Of a DNA stretch of 64,000 nt, positions 32,675-43,941 are shown piece by piece. Below the pieces are notes generated by a model that had not been told where the DNA came from, made no database searches, and saw only the letters and a program-made list of their open reading frames with translations. The position numbers and the translations under genes are program-made. The stretch comes from Ananas comosus. Lineage: Eukaryota > Streptophyta > Magnoliopsida > Poales > Bromeliaceae. The DNA is taken from positions 3,186,188-3,250,187 of the forward strand of contig NC_033639.1 in NCBI RefSeq assembly GCF_001540865.1, written 5' to 3'. The stretch's first letter is position 1; every line of letters starts with the position of its first letter.

Positions 32675-32796
32675 GTGTATAGGGAGCACAATAGCCCTTG
32701 TGCTCCTAAACTTTCTAACCACCATCAAGTTTGATGGGTGGTTAGAATGAGAGAGTGAAGGAATATTGAAAAAAATTCAAGGAGATAGAGAAATTG
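32675..32796. repeat. Left arm of a foldback MITE
   Basis: GGGAGCACAATAGCCCTTGTGC through GATGGGTGGTTAGAATGAGAG to GATAGAGAAATTG is the inverted counterpart of 38869-38985. With 36357-36370 as loop, the pre-insertion element was a hairpin of about 110-base arms. The last five bases (AATTG, 32792-32796) are also the left TSD of solo LTR E. Confidence 0.85.
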
Positions 32797-35700
32797 TGTA
32801 AATATCTGAATCTGGGCTATTGACAAGTTCAAGGTTGGAATGGTTTTTGGAATTGAGTTAGACGTTTCGATAGACCTTTGAAGGTTTTGACAAGTTACTG
32901 AAGTGAGAAAGTAACTGGACGTGGGAAATTGCATGCAAAATGTATTATCAATTGCAATGCTTCGAATTGGTCAATTGCGAAGTTCGAATGCGGCGAATTG
33001 GTAAGTGGAACTACCTACATATTCTAAAGGGTTAGAACTAATTTTTTGGACAGTTAGAAGAGTGATTGGAGGGTTAAGAGCAAGAAAGTGCATTGAACGG
33101 GACGAAAACAGCATTTTTATCTGCTTGCTGTATACGCGGTACAGCATTCACCTTGTACGGGTACAGACTTGCAGAACGTGCAGCAAGGGGTCTTTTGGTC
33201 TTTTCACCTTCTTGTTCTTATCTATTTTAGTCCAGACGACAGGGATGCTTGCTGGAGTGTGCTAGAGCTCAGGGGAAGGGTTTTGCACCTTTCCTCTTTC
33301 TCTCTCTAGGGTTTCTCTCTCTTCGAGTTAAGATAGATGTATGGCCTATTTCTTCGCCGTTCGTCGCGATAGCTGGTTTGTGGATATTTGGAGCAGCACG
33401 AGTGTGGAAAGGACTCGCACTGGGAGTTAATTTTCGCAGCTCCAACTCACAGGGAAGTTGAGTTGAGGTTTAGTGAGGTAACCAAGCTAGTTTTCTTTCT
33501 ATTTGAGATTCGTGATAGTTTTGACGATGTTGATTCGTTATTTTGCTACTTGCTGGTTTGAGATGGTTTTGAACTGTAATTGAGGAACGTTTTTGCTGTA
33601 ATTCTTCACACCAAAGTCAGATTTGAAGCCTTGGAGGTACACAATAACCTCTTTTTTCATTTTAATGATGATATTGATGATATTAGTGAAGTTATGATGT
33701 AGTTTGGGATTCTTTTGTTTGCAGCAGGGTTTCGAATTTTTGAGTTAAATTGGTGACCTTGGGGACTGGTTTAGAAAGTGTTCTAACCTGGGTAAGCAAG
33801 AATTTCAGTTAAAAAGCTAATTGCACGGATTCGACTATATGTCTTGTATATAAGTTTATTGATGTCGTTTTGGTGTTGTTCGCAGCGAGGGCGCAGCCGA
33901 CCTTGTGGGTCATCTTTGGTTGACATCAATGAGCTTTTAGAGCTAAACTTGAGGTATTAAACTGAACCTAAATAGGAAATTAAGCGACAAATTAGTTATC
34001 ACTGAGGAAATTGCCGAAATTAAGACTTTAGTCGTAATTTAAATATATTTTTTGTTGTTAATTCGCAGTGGGCTTGAGACAATTGTGATGCATTTAGGAC
34101 ACATTTGAGTTGGTTTTAAGACGAGCATGTGGGAGCTTGTCAATCTGAGAAGCTGGAAATCCGGATCGCTTAGCTACGTAAACTCGACAAAAGGCATCGT
34201 TTTATAGGTGGATCGACCTTCCGAAATGGGTAATTCCCTCTTATGTCTCCTTGACATCTAGTTGAAGTTATTCCTATTCATGTGAATATTATAATAGTTC
34301 GGCATTGCGACATGCATTGATCGTGATAGTCATATTGGATATGATACGCATCGGTAAATGGTAATGAAAGATTCTATGATTGTCCATTCTACATGGTTAC
34401 TGTTAAGTACTATGATGTTTATGATACTGGCAGCTGCATATGCAATTTTGGCTTGTTGTTATCCACAAGGATAGAATGGTAAGTTCGTGAAATGGACTAA
34501 TTAGTTCTGTTGAACAACAAAGAGATTGATGCATTTAGGAATGAGCTATGCAATGGTATGTATAATTGCTATACTCTGAAAGATCAGGTAAAGGCCTTTG
34601 TTTGGCATATGCATTCTAATGTGAATGAATGGCATAGAGATCATGTGAAGAGTGTTTTATCACTCGTTTTACTTGCTTCATTACCCTGTTAGTTTCTTCT
34701 TTCACATGACAGACTTGTATTATGGTATTGTTCTAGTAAGTACTAGACTTTCATATGATGGCATAATTTGAATGATTATTCAACTGAATATAATCTAGTA
34801 AATAACTAGATTTGGATATGATAACATACTTGTATAGTCAAGTAATATTTTATATTGGACTAAGGATATGTGCCATGAGTCTATGAACATAACCTTAGTA
34901 AATACTTTCCTTATGTGTAAGGAGTAGTGAGAAATTGTGAGTGACTGACCAGGTATAGCCTGATAGAATCACTAGTGATGTAAAGCTTTAACTTGTTAAG
35001 TTATCGTAACGACTGGTAGAATCTTGTCAACAAGTTGTTGATAGTGACTGGTGTACAAGTTCGCGTTGGGTCGAGTTGAGATTCATGTCAGAGACATGAT
35101 GCTGTTGAGATATTTGTACCCTGGACTATAGCTAGCATGCCATTATGCTCTTCGTACATGCTTGCGGGGGTCGCGCCCCCAAGCCCGCGTTCCGGAGTGG
35201 CTTGAGTTGAGATTCCATGTCAGGGACATGATGTTGTTGTGAGACTGGTACTTTGGACTAGCTTGCATGCATTGTGCGCGTTTGCACACGCTTGCGGGTG
35301 TCGCTCCCCCCAAGCCAGCACTCCCGAAACGCTTAGCGACAGTGCTCGCAAATGTACGAAGGCGAGCGCCGAAACGGAATGCCGTGGGGGGAGGCTCATT
35401 CCTGGAGTGGGGATGTTGATACACGGGGCATTAGGCACGGCGCGGCTTGAACTTACTTGTGTAAGTCTGTTGGAAATTGGGTTATATCAAGTACTTTGAC
35501 CTTACTGGACAGAGGTAGTAACGTTATGAATATATCATTGGTAAGAGTGAACTTATTGATGAACATACTAGAAAGTTGACATCTAAAGTGAGCTTAGTGA
35601 TGAACAATCTAGAAGTTGACAACATGATTGGTTGGCAACATAATGAATGACATTGTGTTTCTTTCTTGCTATGGAAACCGGTAATTACATGATATCATCT

Positions 35701-36351
35701 GTAATTTCAGTAAAATGAATTATCTTGCATACATTCTGATATATGTTGGTTAAATTGTCAAGTAATATGATTGCTAGAATCTATCATGATAACTGATACC
35801 TGCAAGCTATCGATGTTTATTTATGATTGAGCAAATAGCATGAGTAGTTACTTCCATATCTGTTGCATGTAATTGCTTATTGCATTATCTGCATTTACTC
35901 GCTTATTTATTGCTATCTACTCATGCCACAGTTGACCTAGTGGTGTACTTCGCCACTCTCGGCGGCTTACCCACTGGGAACTATTGTTTAATAGTTCTCA
36001 CGCCCTCTTTGTTGTTGTTTTTACAGAGCCTTCCACCCCGGGAAAGGCTAGGGTTCTTGGCGAGGGGTCTGCGGCTAGCTAGAGCCTTTTGGACGTGTAC
36101 TAGACGACCTCCACCAGTTTATGTAGTTTAGTACAGAGATGTATATTAAGTTCTTGTAAATTGTACTTTATTTTTCTTTCATGTATTAAGATTTGGATTG
36201 TATAAGTTTAAAAGTCGTGCTCTGATTACCTGGTTAGAATTATATGCTTTTACTATATGGTTTGTAGACGCCTTGTGTATACTTGAGTGGTGGTGTACAC
36301 GGCGGGTCTGTGCACGCGACCGGATATGCTTCCGCTGGTACCCGGGCGTGA
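32797..36351 (+). repeat. Solo LTR E (Ty3/gypsy-type)
   Basis: It is 3,555 bases, TGTAAATATC to CGGGCGTGACA, flanked by the perfect duplication AATTG (32792-32796 and 36352-36356). No internal domain lies on either side, so it is a solo LTR left by recombination. It contains the CCCACTGGGAACTATTG hairpin module (35968-36001) followed by TTTTTACAG, a GC-rich hairpin module near 35160, and a local duplication. No gene is credible. Confidence 0.9.
35046..35335 (+). repeat. Tandem duplication of about 140 bases within LTR E
   Basis: GTTGAGATTCATGTCAGAGACATGATG at 35073 and GTTGAGATTCCATGTCAGGGACATGATG at 35206 start two diverged units. Each ends with a GC-rich hairpin (GGGGGTCGCGCCCCC, GGTGTCGCTCCCCCC). 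Confidence 0.75.
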
Positions 36352-36370
36352 CAAATTGAAACACCCAATT
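36352..36370. repeat. TSD of LTR E, MITE loop remnant and TSD of LTR B2
   Basis: AATTG (36352-36356) is the right TSD of LTR E. CAATT (36366-36370) is the left TSD of the next solo LTR. The nine bases between are the original loop of the foldback MITE. Confidence 0.85.
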
Positions 36371-38868
36371 TGTGATATACCGAAACCTCAGTAAACGAAT
36401 ATCGAACTTTAGTCAAATTGACCAAAGTGCAAGTTTGGTACGCTTCGAAAAGGCCGAAGGTGCCGAAAAGAGTAAAAGTACATTGTTGGGGATCTTCGAG
36501 AGCTGGAGAATCAAAAAATCTGCAAATAGCAGTTTTTGAGCACTCGGGGACCGGTCCCGGGTGGGAGAGACCGGTCCCCGTACGCGTGAAGTCTGAGAAG
36601 TGGAAAATTTTGGCTAAGTCCCGGTAGAGCAACTCTCGGGAACCGGTTCCTACAGGGAGAGACTGGTCCCCGAGAGACCGGTACCATCAGGGAGGGACCG
36701 AACCCATTTTTCGTAGCTGAAAGGGCTGCTCTCGGGAACCGGTCCCTTGCTAGAGAGACCGGTCCCCGTGCCCGAAACGTGCCCAGTTTGGGCTGTGCAA
36801 TGAGGTGAAGGTTGAGGGGCCCATTTGCAAATATGCATTTGTGGGGTTATGTTATGAGGGATGAGAGCTCTTTTCTCTCATTCTCTCCCTCTCACACCCT
36901 CTCATATCTCTCTCTCTCTCTCTCTCTCTAGAAGGAGAAGAAGAAGGAGAAGAAGAAGTAGAAGAAGGCGAAGGAGTGGGATTTTGGTGGCTTGGGAGGA
37001 CCTTGTGGCTCTCCAATAAGAAGGAGCTTGGTGTAGCTTGGGCAAAGGTGAGTTCTCTTGCAAGTAGAGCTCTAGGGTTTGGATTCTACCCTAAGTTTTG
37101 GGGTTTTGATCTCTCTAGAGGCTTTAGAGGTATAGTTAAGGCCTTGAACACATGAAATCCATGTGTTTCTCAAGTGCTCTCATGGTGGATTTTTGGAACC
37201 CAAAGTAGATGCCCTAGGAATGGTTCTAGAGGCTTGGTAATAGTATTAGAGAGCTTCCTAGGTGATTCTAAGCTATCTTTTGCTTATAAGTGAGATCAAT
37301 CTAGGAGAAAACCTAAAATGGCATTGTTAGGGCTCAAAATTGGGGCTTTTGCCCTAGAATTTTTTCAAGGAAAATTGACCTCTTGGAAACCTAATTGGGG
37401 GTATTCCCGAGATGTTGGACAACCCCGTTCGATGTTACGAAAATGTCTAAATATAGTTTGTGTATATAGGACCTAATTTGGCACTATTTTGGTTATAGGA
37501 CGCGGATTCGGCGTTCGTAAAGTTCGGGAGTCATCATATTCTTCATCTGCTACCATTCAAGGTGGGGGGTGCACACTGGAATCATCGGATTCCCCTTTAT
37601 GTCTATTTCGCCTTTTTGTTGAGCATACTATGTATAGAACCATTCATGCATGATAGGGTAAATTACATATGAAACTCGGTTAGACTTCATTTATATGCTT
37701 CTGATGTAGATGAACATAGAGAATGACAAGAACCATAATGGACATGTATAGTAGAACCCTAAAGATTGTATGAATGTGAGATTTGGACCTTGACTATAGT
37801 AAACAAAAGTGACATTGACAATAGAGACAAGATTGGCATTGAGACATCGGTTGTTAAACAAGGTTTAACCATATTGACACTGTAGGAAGAATGACCTAGA
37901 GAGTGGCATGAACAAATAGGTAAAAACCTATTATGATACTGGCATTGTGGCTAGTGGCTATACATTCCCTAAGTGGGAATTGGATCGATACTCACGATAA
38001 GTCTTGGCTTGAGGGTGGTAGCTCCCCCTCAAGCGGTGCGTTCTGAAATTGTCACCACGGGGAGCGCGGTCCCCGAAGACGGTCCCTCGGGTCTTGTAGT
38101 GCTTAGAGCCTCCCCGATCAAAAGGGATTTGGGTTGTGAGTTATTGGGGTTAACAAGGTTAACCGATAAGATTGGGTAAAAGCCAAAGTAAAATCATGGA
38201 AAAGCATGCATGCATATTTAATATTGCTTCGATTATATATATCTACTAACAGATTTCTTGCAGGCATAGTATTAGCATTAGTATGGTTACTATTTTCTTT
38301 CCTTTGAAATACTTATGCCTGAATTAGACCTAGTGGGTAAGTCGGCGAGGTCGGTTGCCGAACCCACTGGGAACTTCGTTGTAGTTCTCACACCACTAAC
38401 CCTACAGGTCCGAGCGTGGGTGGGGCGGCGGAGGACCGAGGCAAGGGTATTGCGCCATAACTAGTAGCCACCGGAGTTATGCATTTAGTCATTCCTTTTC
38501 TGGTTCATGTATCAACTTTCTTTTGTTAATTTATAGATGTTAAAGTTGAGAACAATCCATGTATTTTTGGAGAATGATGAAAATGTAAAAAATTATGGTT
38601 GAATGGAAAAGAGATGTAATAGCTTTAATTCACTTGTATTTGGTTTAAATCTAATCAAATATCATGTATGGTTGTATGTTTAGCTTAGAGCTTCCGCTTC
38701 CGTTGTTGCTTGCCCTCGTGCAAGTCTTCTATAATAGCAAAATCTCCTTGTTGTTTGCTTGATTATACTAGTTGTTGGAGCCTTGGGCGGACAGGGAAGA
38801 TGTTGTCATTTCAGCATCTATTGACGTGACCCGAACCCGACCAAATTGGCGGGGATTCGGGCGTAACA
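36371..38868 (+). repeat. Solo LTR B2 (family B)
   Basis: It is 2,498 bases, TGTGATATAC to GGGCGTAACA, with the perfect duplication CAATT (36366-36370 and 38869-38873). It carries a GGGACCGGTCCC-type palindrome cluster (36541-36770), a CT run followed by a GAA-rich tract (36905-36970), and the hairpin module CCCACTGGGAACTTCGTTGT (38365-38391). Colinear with 9161-10599 plus 16321-16912. Confidence 0.9.
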
Positions 38869-38983
38869 CAATTTCTCCCCAATATCTCCTCCCTCTTTCA
38901 TTCTAACCACCCATCAAACTTGATGAGTGATTAGAAAGTTAGGAGCACAAGGGCTATTGTGCTCCTAATAGCACAGTAGCCTT

Positions 38984-38985
<2 letters not shown>
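38869..38985. repeat. TSD of LTR B2 and right arm of the foldback MITE
   Basis: CAATT (38869-38873) is the right TSD of LTR B2. The sequence from there to CTAATAGCACAGTAGCC is the reverse complement of 32675-32796 with few differences. Confidence 0.85.
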
Positions 38986-39020
<35 letters not shown>

Positions 39021-39044
39021 ATATATATATATATATATATATAT
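38986..39044. repeat. CT then TA microsatellites
   Basis: A CT run directly joined to a TA run, the mirror of the arrangement beside the other MITE copies. Confidence 0.9.
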
Positions 39045-39488
39045 GTTATAGAGCCGAATTTTTTATCCCAAATTTTTAATTGGTGAACGTATAATATTCG
39101 TATAATTCACATATCCGAATAATTGCCGAATCCGTTTGTTAGCCATATTTTTCAACGAATTTAAAAATTAAAAGATGAATTTTATTCGAATTATACCCGT
39201 ACCGAATTTTTGCCGAATCCGAATTAACTATGTTCCACATAATCCAACTTGGAATTTTAGTCCCTTGTAAACTGGACTAAGTTGTTGGCACCACATTTAT
39301 TTATTCAATCTCGTGCGAGTTCAAATGCCAGATTAGCCTAAGCTACAATTATTTTCAATCCAATCCGGTCCAATCCCACATGCTAAGCATTGTCGGCCTT
39401 AGCATTTTTATTCGTAAAGCCCATACGATGCCCAACTTTCTCCGCAAGATAGATAAATCTTTATCCTTATTGCTAGTCCAAACCTTCG
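39045..39488. other. Unassigned AT-rich sequence
   Basis: No gene recognised. GCCGAATCCG-type words recur three times (39060-39230). Confidence 0.5.
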
Positions 39489-39912
39489 TGTCAAAGAAAA
39501 GAAAAGAGAGAAATAGAGGTTAACCCAAAGAAACTAAATACTTTCAATTATTTAGAAAAGAGGATTACAACACACACATTCTCTCTGGTATATCTCTAGT
39601 TACTTTCGCCTTAGTCACACCCATTATTTATAGACCTAGAGAAACAATAAATCTAGCCACCATAACTCACCCACTAACTCACCTATTAATAAACATAATG
39701 AGCATTTATAAAAGCTAAGCCCAAGAGTCTATCTCATGACTTATGGCAGTTTTTTCTAAGAGATAATGGGGCATAATGTGGCAGTTTTGCAACCCTTCAT
39801 TCACCCAAAGTTTACTGGTTCTTTGTCTCCTTGACAATCCAAGTCAACTCGCTTCAGCTTGCGGAGTTGGGCCAGGGACCAGGCCGCAGAGAATTTTTCT
39901 AAGTCCCTGACA
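39489..39912 (-). repeat. Short 3' LTR of a gypsy chromovirus (Reina-like)
   Basis: It is 424 bases. The minus strand reads TGTCAGGGACTTAG to CTTTGACA and is preceded by a purine tract (GGGGAGAG, 39913-39920). A TATA-like TATAAATAATGG lies near 39630. Short LTRs with a canonical chromodomain fit the Reina lineage (inference). Confidence 0.75.
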
Positions 39913-39935
39913 CTCTCCCCTACCTAACGCGTAGG

Positions 39936-40287
39936 TAGGGATGCAAATGGATCCGGGTTGGTGGAGCTCCGCCCCGATCCGCCCCGAATGGGATGGTAAG
40001 TGGGAACAAAAAATATAGAAAAATATAACCCGCCCCGAATCCGCCCCGATCCGCCACGTAAATGGAGCGGGAGGCGGGAGACTCTTTTCTTCCTTCAATC
40101 TACCCCGATCCGTTAAAAATCCGCTCCCGCCCCGCTCCCGCCCCGATCCGCCCCGAATGGAGCGGTAAGTGGGAGCCAAAAATAAAATGAAAAGTTACCC
40201 ACCCCGAATCTGCCCCGCCCAGATAAGAAATGGAGCGGGAAGTGGGGGAACTGTCGCGCCCCCGGATACGCCCCGTTTGCATCCCTA
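39936..40287. mobile_element. hAT-type MITE
   Basis: It is 352 bases with inverted ends TAGGGATGCAAA, flanked by the 8-base duplication CGCGTAGG (39928-39935 and 40288-40295). Eight-base duplications are a hAT mark. The interior is repeated GATCCGCCCCGAATGGAGCGG wording, partly inverted. Frames here are repeat artefacts. Confidence 0.88.
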
Positions 40288-40295
40288 CGCGTAGG

Positions 40296-40800
40296 TGTCC
40301 TTGCTGCTTCTGAAACTCGTCGATGAGTGCTTAGTATTGTCAAAGTGTATCTGCCTTCTCCCAACTAGCTTCGTAGTATGAGAGATTCTTCCACTTCAAT
40401 AAGTACTCAGGACTCAGCGGAACTCTATGTCGCCGAATAAGCCAAGTGTCCAGGATGGACTCTATTTGTTTGTTGAAAGAAGTCATCATGGTCGTAGGTG
40501 CATGCTGTGACACACCGCGGCCCGGATCCTGCGCGTCTTCGTGGTACAGTTAAAACCTGCTAACATGGAAGACGGGGTAGATTTTGAGGTTCGCGGGCAG
40601 CTGTAGCTTATAGACACCCTTGCCCATACGCTTGATGACGGTAAATAAGCCTTCAAACTTGTGCAACAGTCTTTTGTGCACCTTGCACAGATCTTGAACT
40701 GTTGTGGCTGAAACTTGACCATCACGCGGTCTTCCTCGGCAAACTCCTGAGGTTCTCACTTTTTGTCAGCCCACTTCTTCATCCGTCGAGCTGCTTGGCC
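40296..40800 (-). pseudogene. Gypsy chromovirus integrase end and chromodomain
   Basis: The minus-strand reading gives the integrase C-terminal part (LHKFEGLFTVIKRMGKGVYKL, PANLKIYPVFHVS) and then, in another phase, RRHRVPLSPEYLLKWKNLSYYEASWE, a canonical chromodomain core with its aromatic residues. The first part of the integrase is absent: LTR F' begins at 40948. In-frame stops follow the chromodomain. Confidence 0.82.
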
Positions 40801-40947
40801 CTTACAATTTCACCTTTTCCCTGCAAGTTAGAGGTAAATTGAAAAGCAATAGGACTGCAGAACTGCTCTCTCGTAGCAGCCGTGTGTGGGGTGAGCGGCT
40901 ATCGCCTAATCGCTAACTCAAATAGGCTGCATCCTGTAGACTCACTG

Positions 40948-41868
40948 TGTCACGCCCCGGGACCGGCAGAGGCTCTCCCAGTAGCGTGCCCAGACCCGCC
41001 ATATGTCAACACATATAAGGCGTCTACATCAACAGCGGAAAATCAACCAAAGATAAACAACATCTAGAGATATCAGAGCACAAATAGATCTATCATCTAC
41101 AACAAGGTAAAAGGATAAATACAAAAGCAAAAAGAGTGAAACATATAGTTATACAATATCTGTCCAAAAGGTACACAAAAGGGTGGTCTCTAGTACACTG
41201 GTACAGCTCTCAACCTCTCCAAAATAAATACATCAAGAGGTAGACCACCTAGTACTCGTCACTCGCTAAAGAGCTAGCTCAAAGCAACACCCTTCCCACG
41301 GTCCTTAGTCTCTCCCGGCGTGGAAGGCTCTGAAAGAAAACATAAAACAGAGGGCGTGAGAACTATAATTTATAATTCCCAGTGGGCAATTACTGACCTC
41401 AGCTCAATGCACCACTAGGCCCCAAAGAAAGGGTAAGTAAAAAAGAGAGCAATAAAAATGAATAATTTGCATTTAAGAAAGCATAAGTAAAATGCTAAGA
41501 TACTATATTGTGTCAATTAAGATGCACCTTTATTTCATAATGAACAAGTATGTCCCTACATGACCATAAGTAACAATCATGATTTGTTTTATGAAATTAT
41601 GAAGATCATGCTTTACTATGGTAAACAATGCTTACATGAATGCAATAAGCAACATCTCCTAGCATGCTACATGTATGTATGTATACTCAAGTGTCCAACA
41701 CTATGCAAGGAGCAAGTCTAAGTAATCCAACTATTACTCTCTATCTAGTAGTGATTAAAATCCACTCAACACTGTGTCGATTTCCATTTCCAATTAAGGA
41801 CCTACCCAAGGTAGTCCAGCTTATGCCGCCTAAGTGCCTGTGGTAGCTCAACATTCCTACTCTTGGAA
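40948..41868 (-). repeat. LTR F', 3' part, interrupted by element F
   Basis: The minus strand ends GGTCCCGGGGCGTGACA. It matches the reverse complement of about 61770-62616 plus the missing LTR end. The hairpin module is at 41362-41392. It stops at 41868, where element F opens with TGTAACACAC. The rest of this LTR lies at 62613-64000. Confidence 0.85.
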
Positions 41869-42772
41869 TGTAACACACTGGACCTGTGCAAATTGCGAGG
41901 TTCGAGTGATGAGATGTGTTTCGAGCTTCTCCACACTTGGTGGAGGGTCATAGAATATTTTTCGACCTAAGAAGTTCGAAAACTTGAGTTTTGGTTGAGT
42001 CCTGAGAGTTTTTACTCTCGGGGACCAGTCCCTGAAAGGAGAGACCGGTCCCCCAGTGAGCAGTGTTGCGCAGCCGGCAAGGCAACCGGTCCCTGGCGGG
42101 CGAGACCGGTCCCCGAGCGCGTCTTCGCAGTGAGAGACTGGTGCCCCGCAGGGAGAGACCGGTTCCCGAACGTTGGTTTCTCGGGTTCGACACGAGAGAC
42201 CGGTCGCTTGCAGGGAGAGACCAGTCCCTCTGGGCGAAAATTGCCCAGACCGGGCTGTTGCAATATTGGATTTTTGAGGGGCCTCTTGGGATTTTGTTAC
42301 ACTAGATGGCTTATATGGCCACACCACCCTCTCTCCTTCTCATTTCTCTCCTCACACTCTCCCCACACCCTTATTAGAGAGAGAAGAAGAAGAAGGAGAA
42401 GAAGAGGAGGAGGATCTAGCTTGGACTTGGAGCATTTCTTTACCTCTCTTCCTCTTCCCACCTTGTTGGTGCTTGGAGCTTGGACTTGGAGCTTGCAAGA
42501 GAGAAGATCTTCACCCTTGGAGCTTGGATTGGAGCTTCTTTGGAGGTTTGTTGCTCTTTTCCTTCCTCTAGACCTTGATTTGAGGATTTTTAGTAGATAG
42601 AACCCTAGAATGGGAAATCTAGGGTTTATTTGGGGCTTTTTGATTGGAGGCTTTTTGAGCTAATCTAATGAGATTAGAACCTTGGTTTAGGTTGCTTTGG
42701 AAGGATCCTAGCCTTCTTTTGGAGCTTGAGAGAGATTTTCCCACTCATTAGGTGAGTTTTAGCCCTTTTGCT
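41869..42772 (+). repeat. 5' LTR of element F, first 904 bases
   Basis: It matches 60047-60930 closely, with the palindrome cluster (42015-42235), a GAA-rich tract (42380-42415) and the exon-like leader. It is cut off by the N at 42773. The remaining 1.6 kb or so appears only in the noisy copy (53500-55078). Confidence 0.9.
42015..42235. repeat. Palindrome cluster, LTR F
   Basis: At least seven variants of GGGACCGGTCCC (for example GAGACCGGTCCCC, GAGACTGGTGCCCC, GAGACCAGTCCC). Confidence 0.88.
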
Positions 42773-42773
42773 N
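42773..42773. other. Single N marking a collapsed gap
   Basis: The 5' LTR text before it continues elsewhere for about 2 kb before gag (53500-55550 in the noisy copy), whereas here gag follows at once. About 2 kb is missing at this base. Confidence 0.8.
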
Positions 42774-43941
42774 GTAGCAGACGGCAGCGGCGCAGCGGCA
42801 GGCTGAGGTGGCTCAGCGGCAGGAGGCGCGGATGAAGCATCTTGAGGACCTCCTACTTCAGCAGGCGGCAGCTTCGAGGGAGACCCAGGTTCCCACACCG
42901 CCAGCACCCGTGGTGGACATCGCACCGAGGGCGCAGTCCCCCGCGCCCAGTTCTTCCCGTGCGGCACCGGCGACCACACCTCGGGAGGAGGTGGCTGCGG
43001 TACCCCCAGTTCAGCGACCGGCCACAGGGGCAGCTTTCTCTATGAGGGCCGAGGGAGCCGAGCGGGATCGGCTCATGGATCGCCTCAGTGAGTTCAGGAG
43101 GTGCAGCCCGAGGACTTTTGACGGCGAGAACGTCGACCACTGAATTGTTGAGAAGTGGTTGATGCACATGGAGAAGCTTTTTCGAGACACCTTTGTGGAG
43201 AAGCGGGATAGAGTTTGGCTTGCTACTCACTTCCTGGATGGCGAGGCCTACCGTTGGTGGTTGGATATCCGGGACAACCCCAACACCGACTTGGCAGCGA
43301 TTACCTGGACGAGGTTCAAGGAGCTCCTTCTGGCGCACTACTTTCCGACCAACGTCAAGAGGAAGATGGAGCAGGATTTGCGCAGCTTGCGCCAGGACGA
43401 GCGGTCAGTGGCCGAGTACGAGAGGGAGTTCTCCCGGCTACTTCACTGTGTACCGTTTGTTGTGAGGGATGACGAGGATAAGGCCCGCATTTTTTAGCGT
43501 GGATTGCGGCCTTCTATCTTCCGGTTGGTGCAGTCTTCCAACCTCCTGACCTATCGGGAGGTTGTGGATCGAGCATTGATTGTGGAGGCTAGAGCGGCAG
43601 ACCTTCAGGAGCGACGCGAGGCCCTAGACAAGTGTAAGGAAAAGAGGCCCACGGCTGAGGGTGCGAGTCAGACGCACTCATGGAGGCCGCCGAGGCATCC
43701 CAGGAGCAGGATCCAGTCACGAGGACGGGGCCAGTCTACTCAGCGAGGAGGACCCGATCGTCGCCAGGCTCCCCGCTGCGTGATCTGTGGTGGTCCCCAC
43801 TACCCGTGACGGTGTTCACGTAGCCGGGGCAGGTGCTTCTTGTGTGGCCAGGAGGGCCAGTTCCAGTCGGACTGCCTAAGAGGTTCAGCGCCAGCGCCAT
43901 CTTCGGCATCTGCACCAGCATAGCCAGGTCCCAGTCAGGGG
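42774..43941 (+). pseudogene. gag: Element F gag
   Basis: One frame with a Gln/Arg/Ala-rich start (QRQAEVAQRQEARMKHLEDL), a retrotransposon gag domain (EKWLMHMEKLFRDTF; VAEYEREFSRLLHCVPF), a basic stretch and two knuckles ([24 protein letters not shown]). The second knuckle has Gln in place of the zinc-binding His. Stops end at 43143, 43497, 43809 and 43920; each is explained by one C-to-T or G-to-A change. The start is missing because of the gap at 42773. Confidence 0.88.

Noticed and set aside
34510..34692. Frame at 34510-34692 as a small gene
   Set aside because: It lies inside solo LTR E, shows no family features and has no supporting start context.
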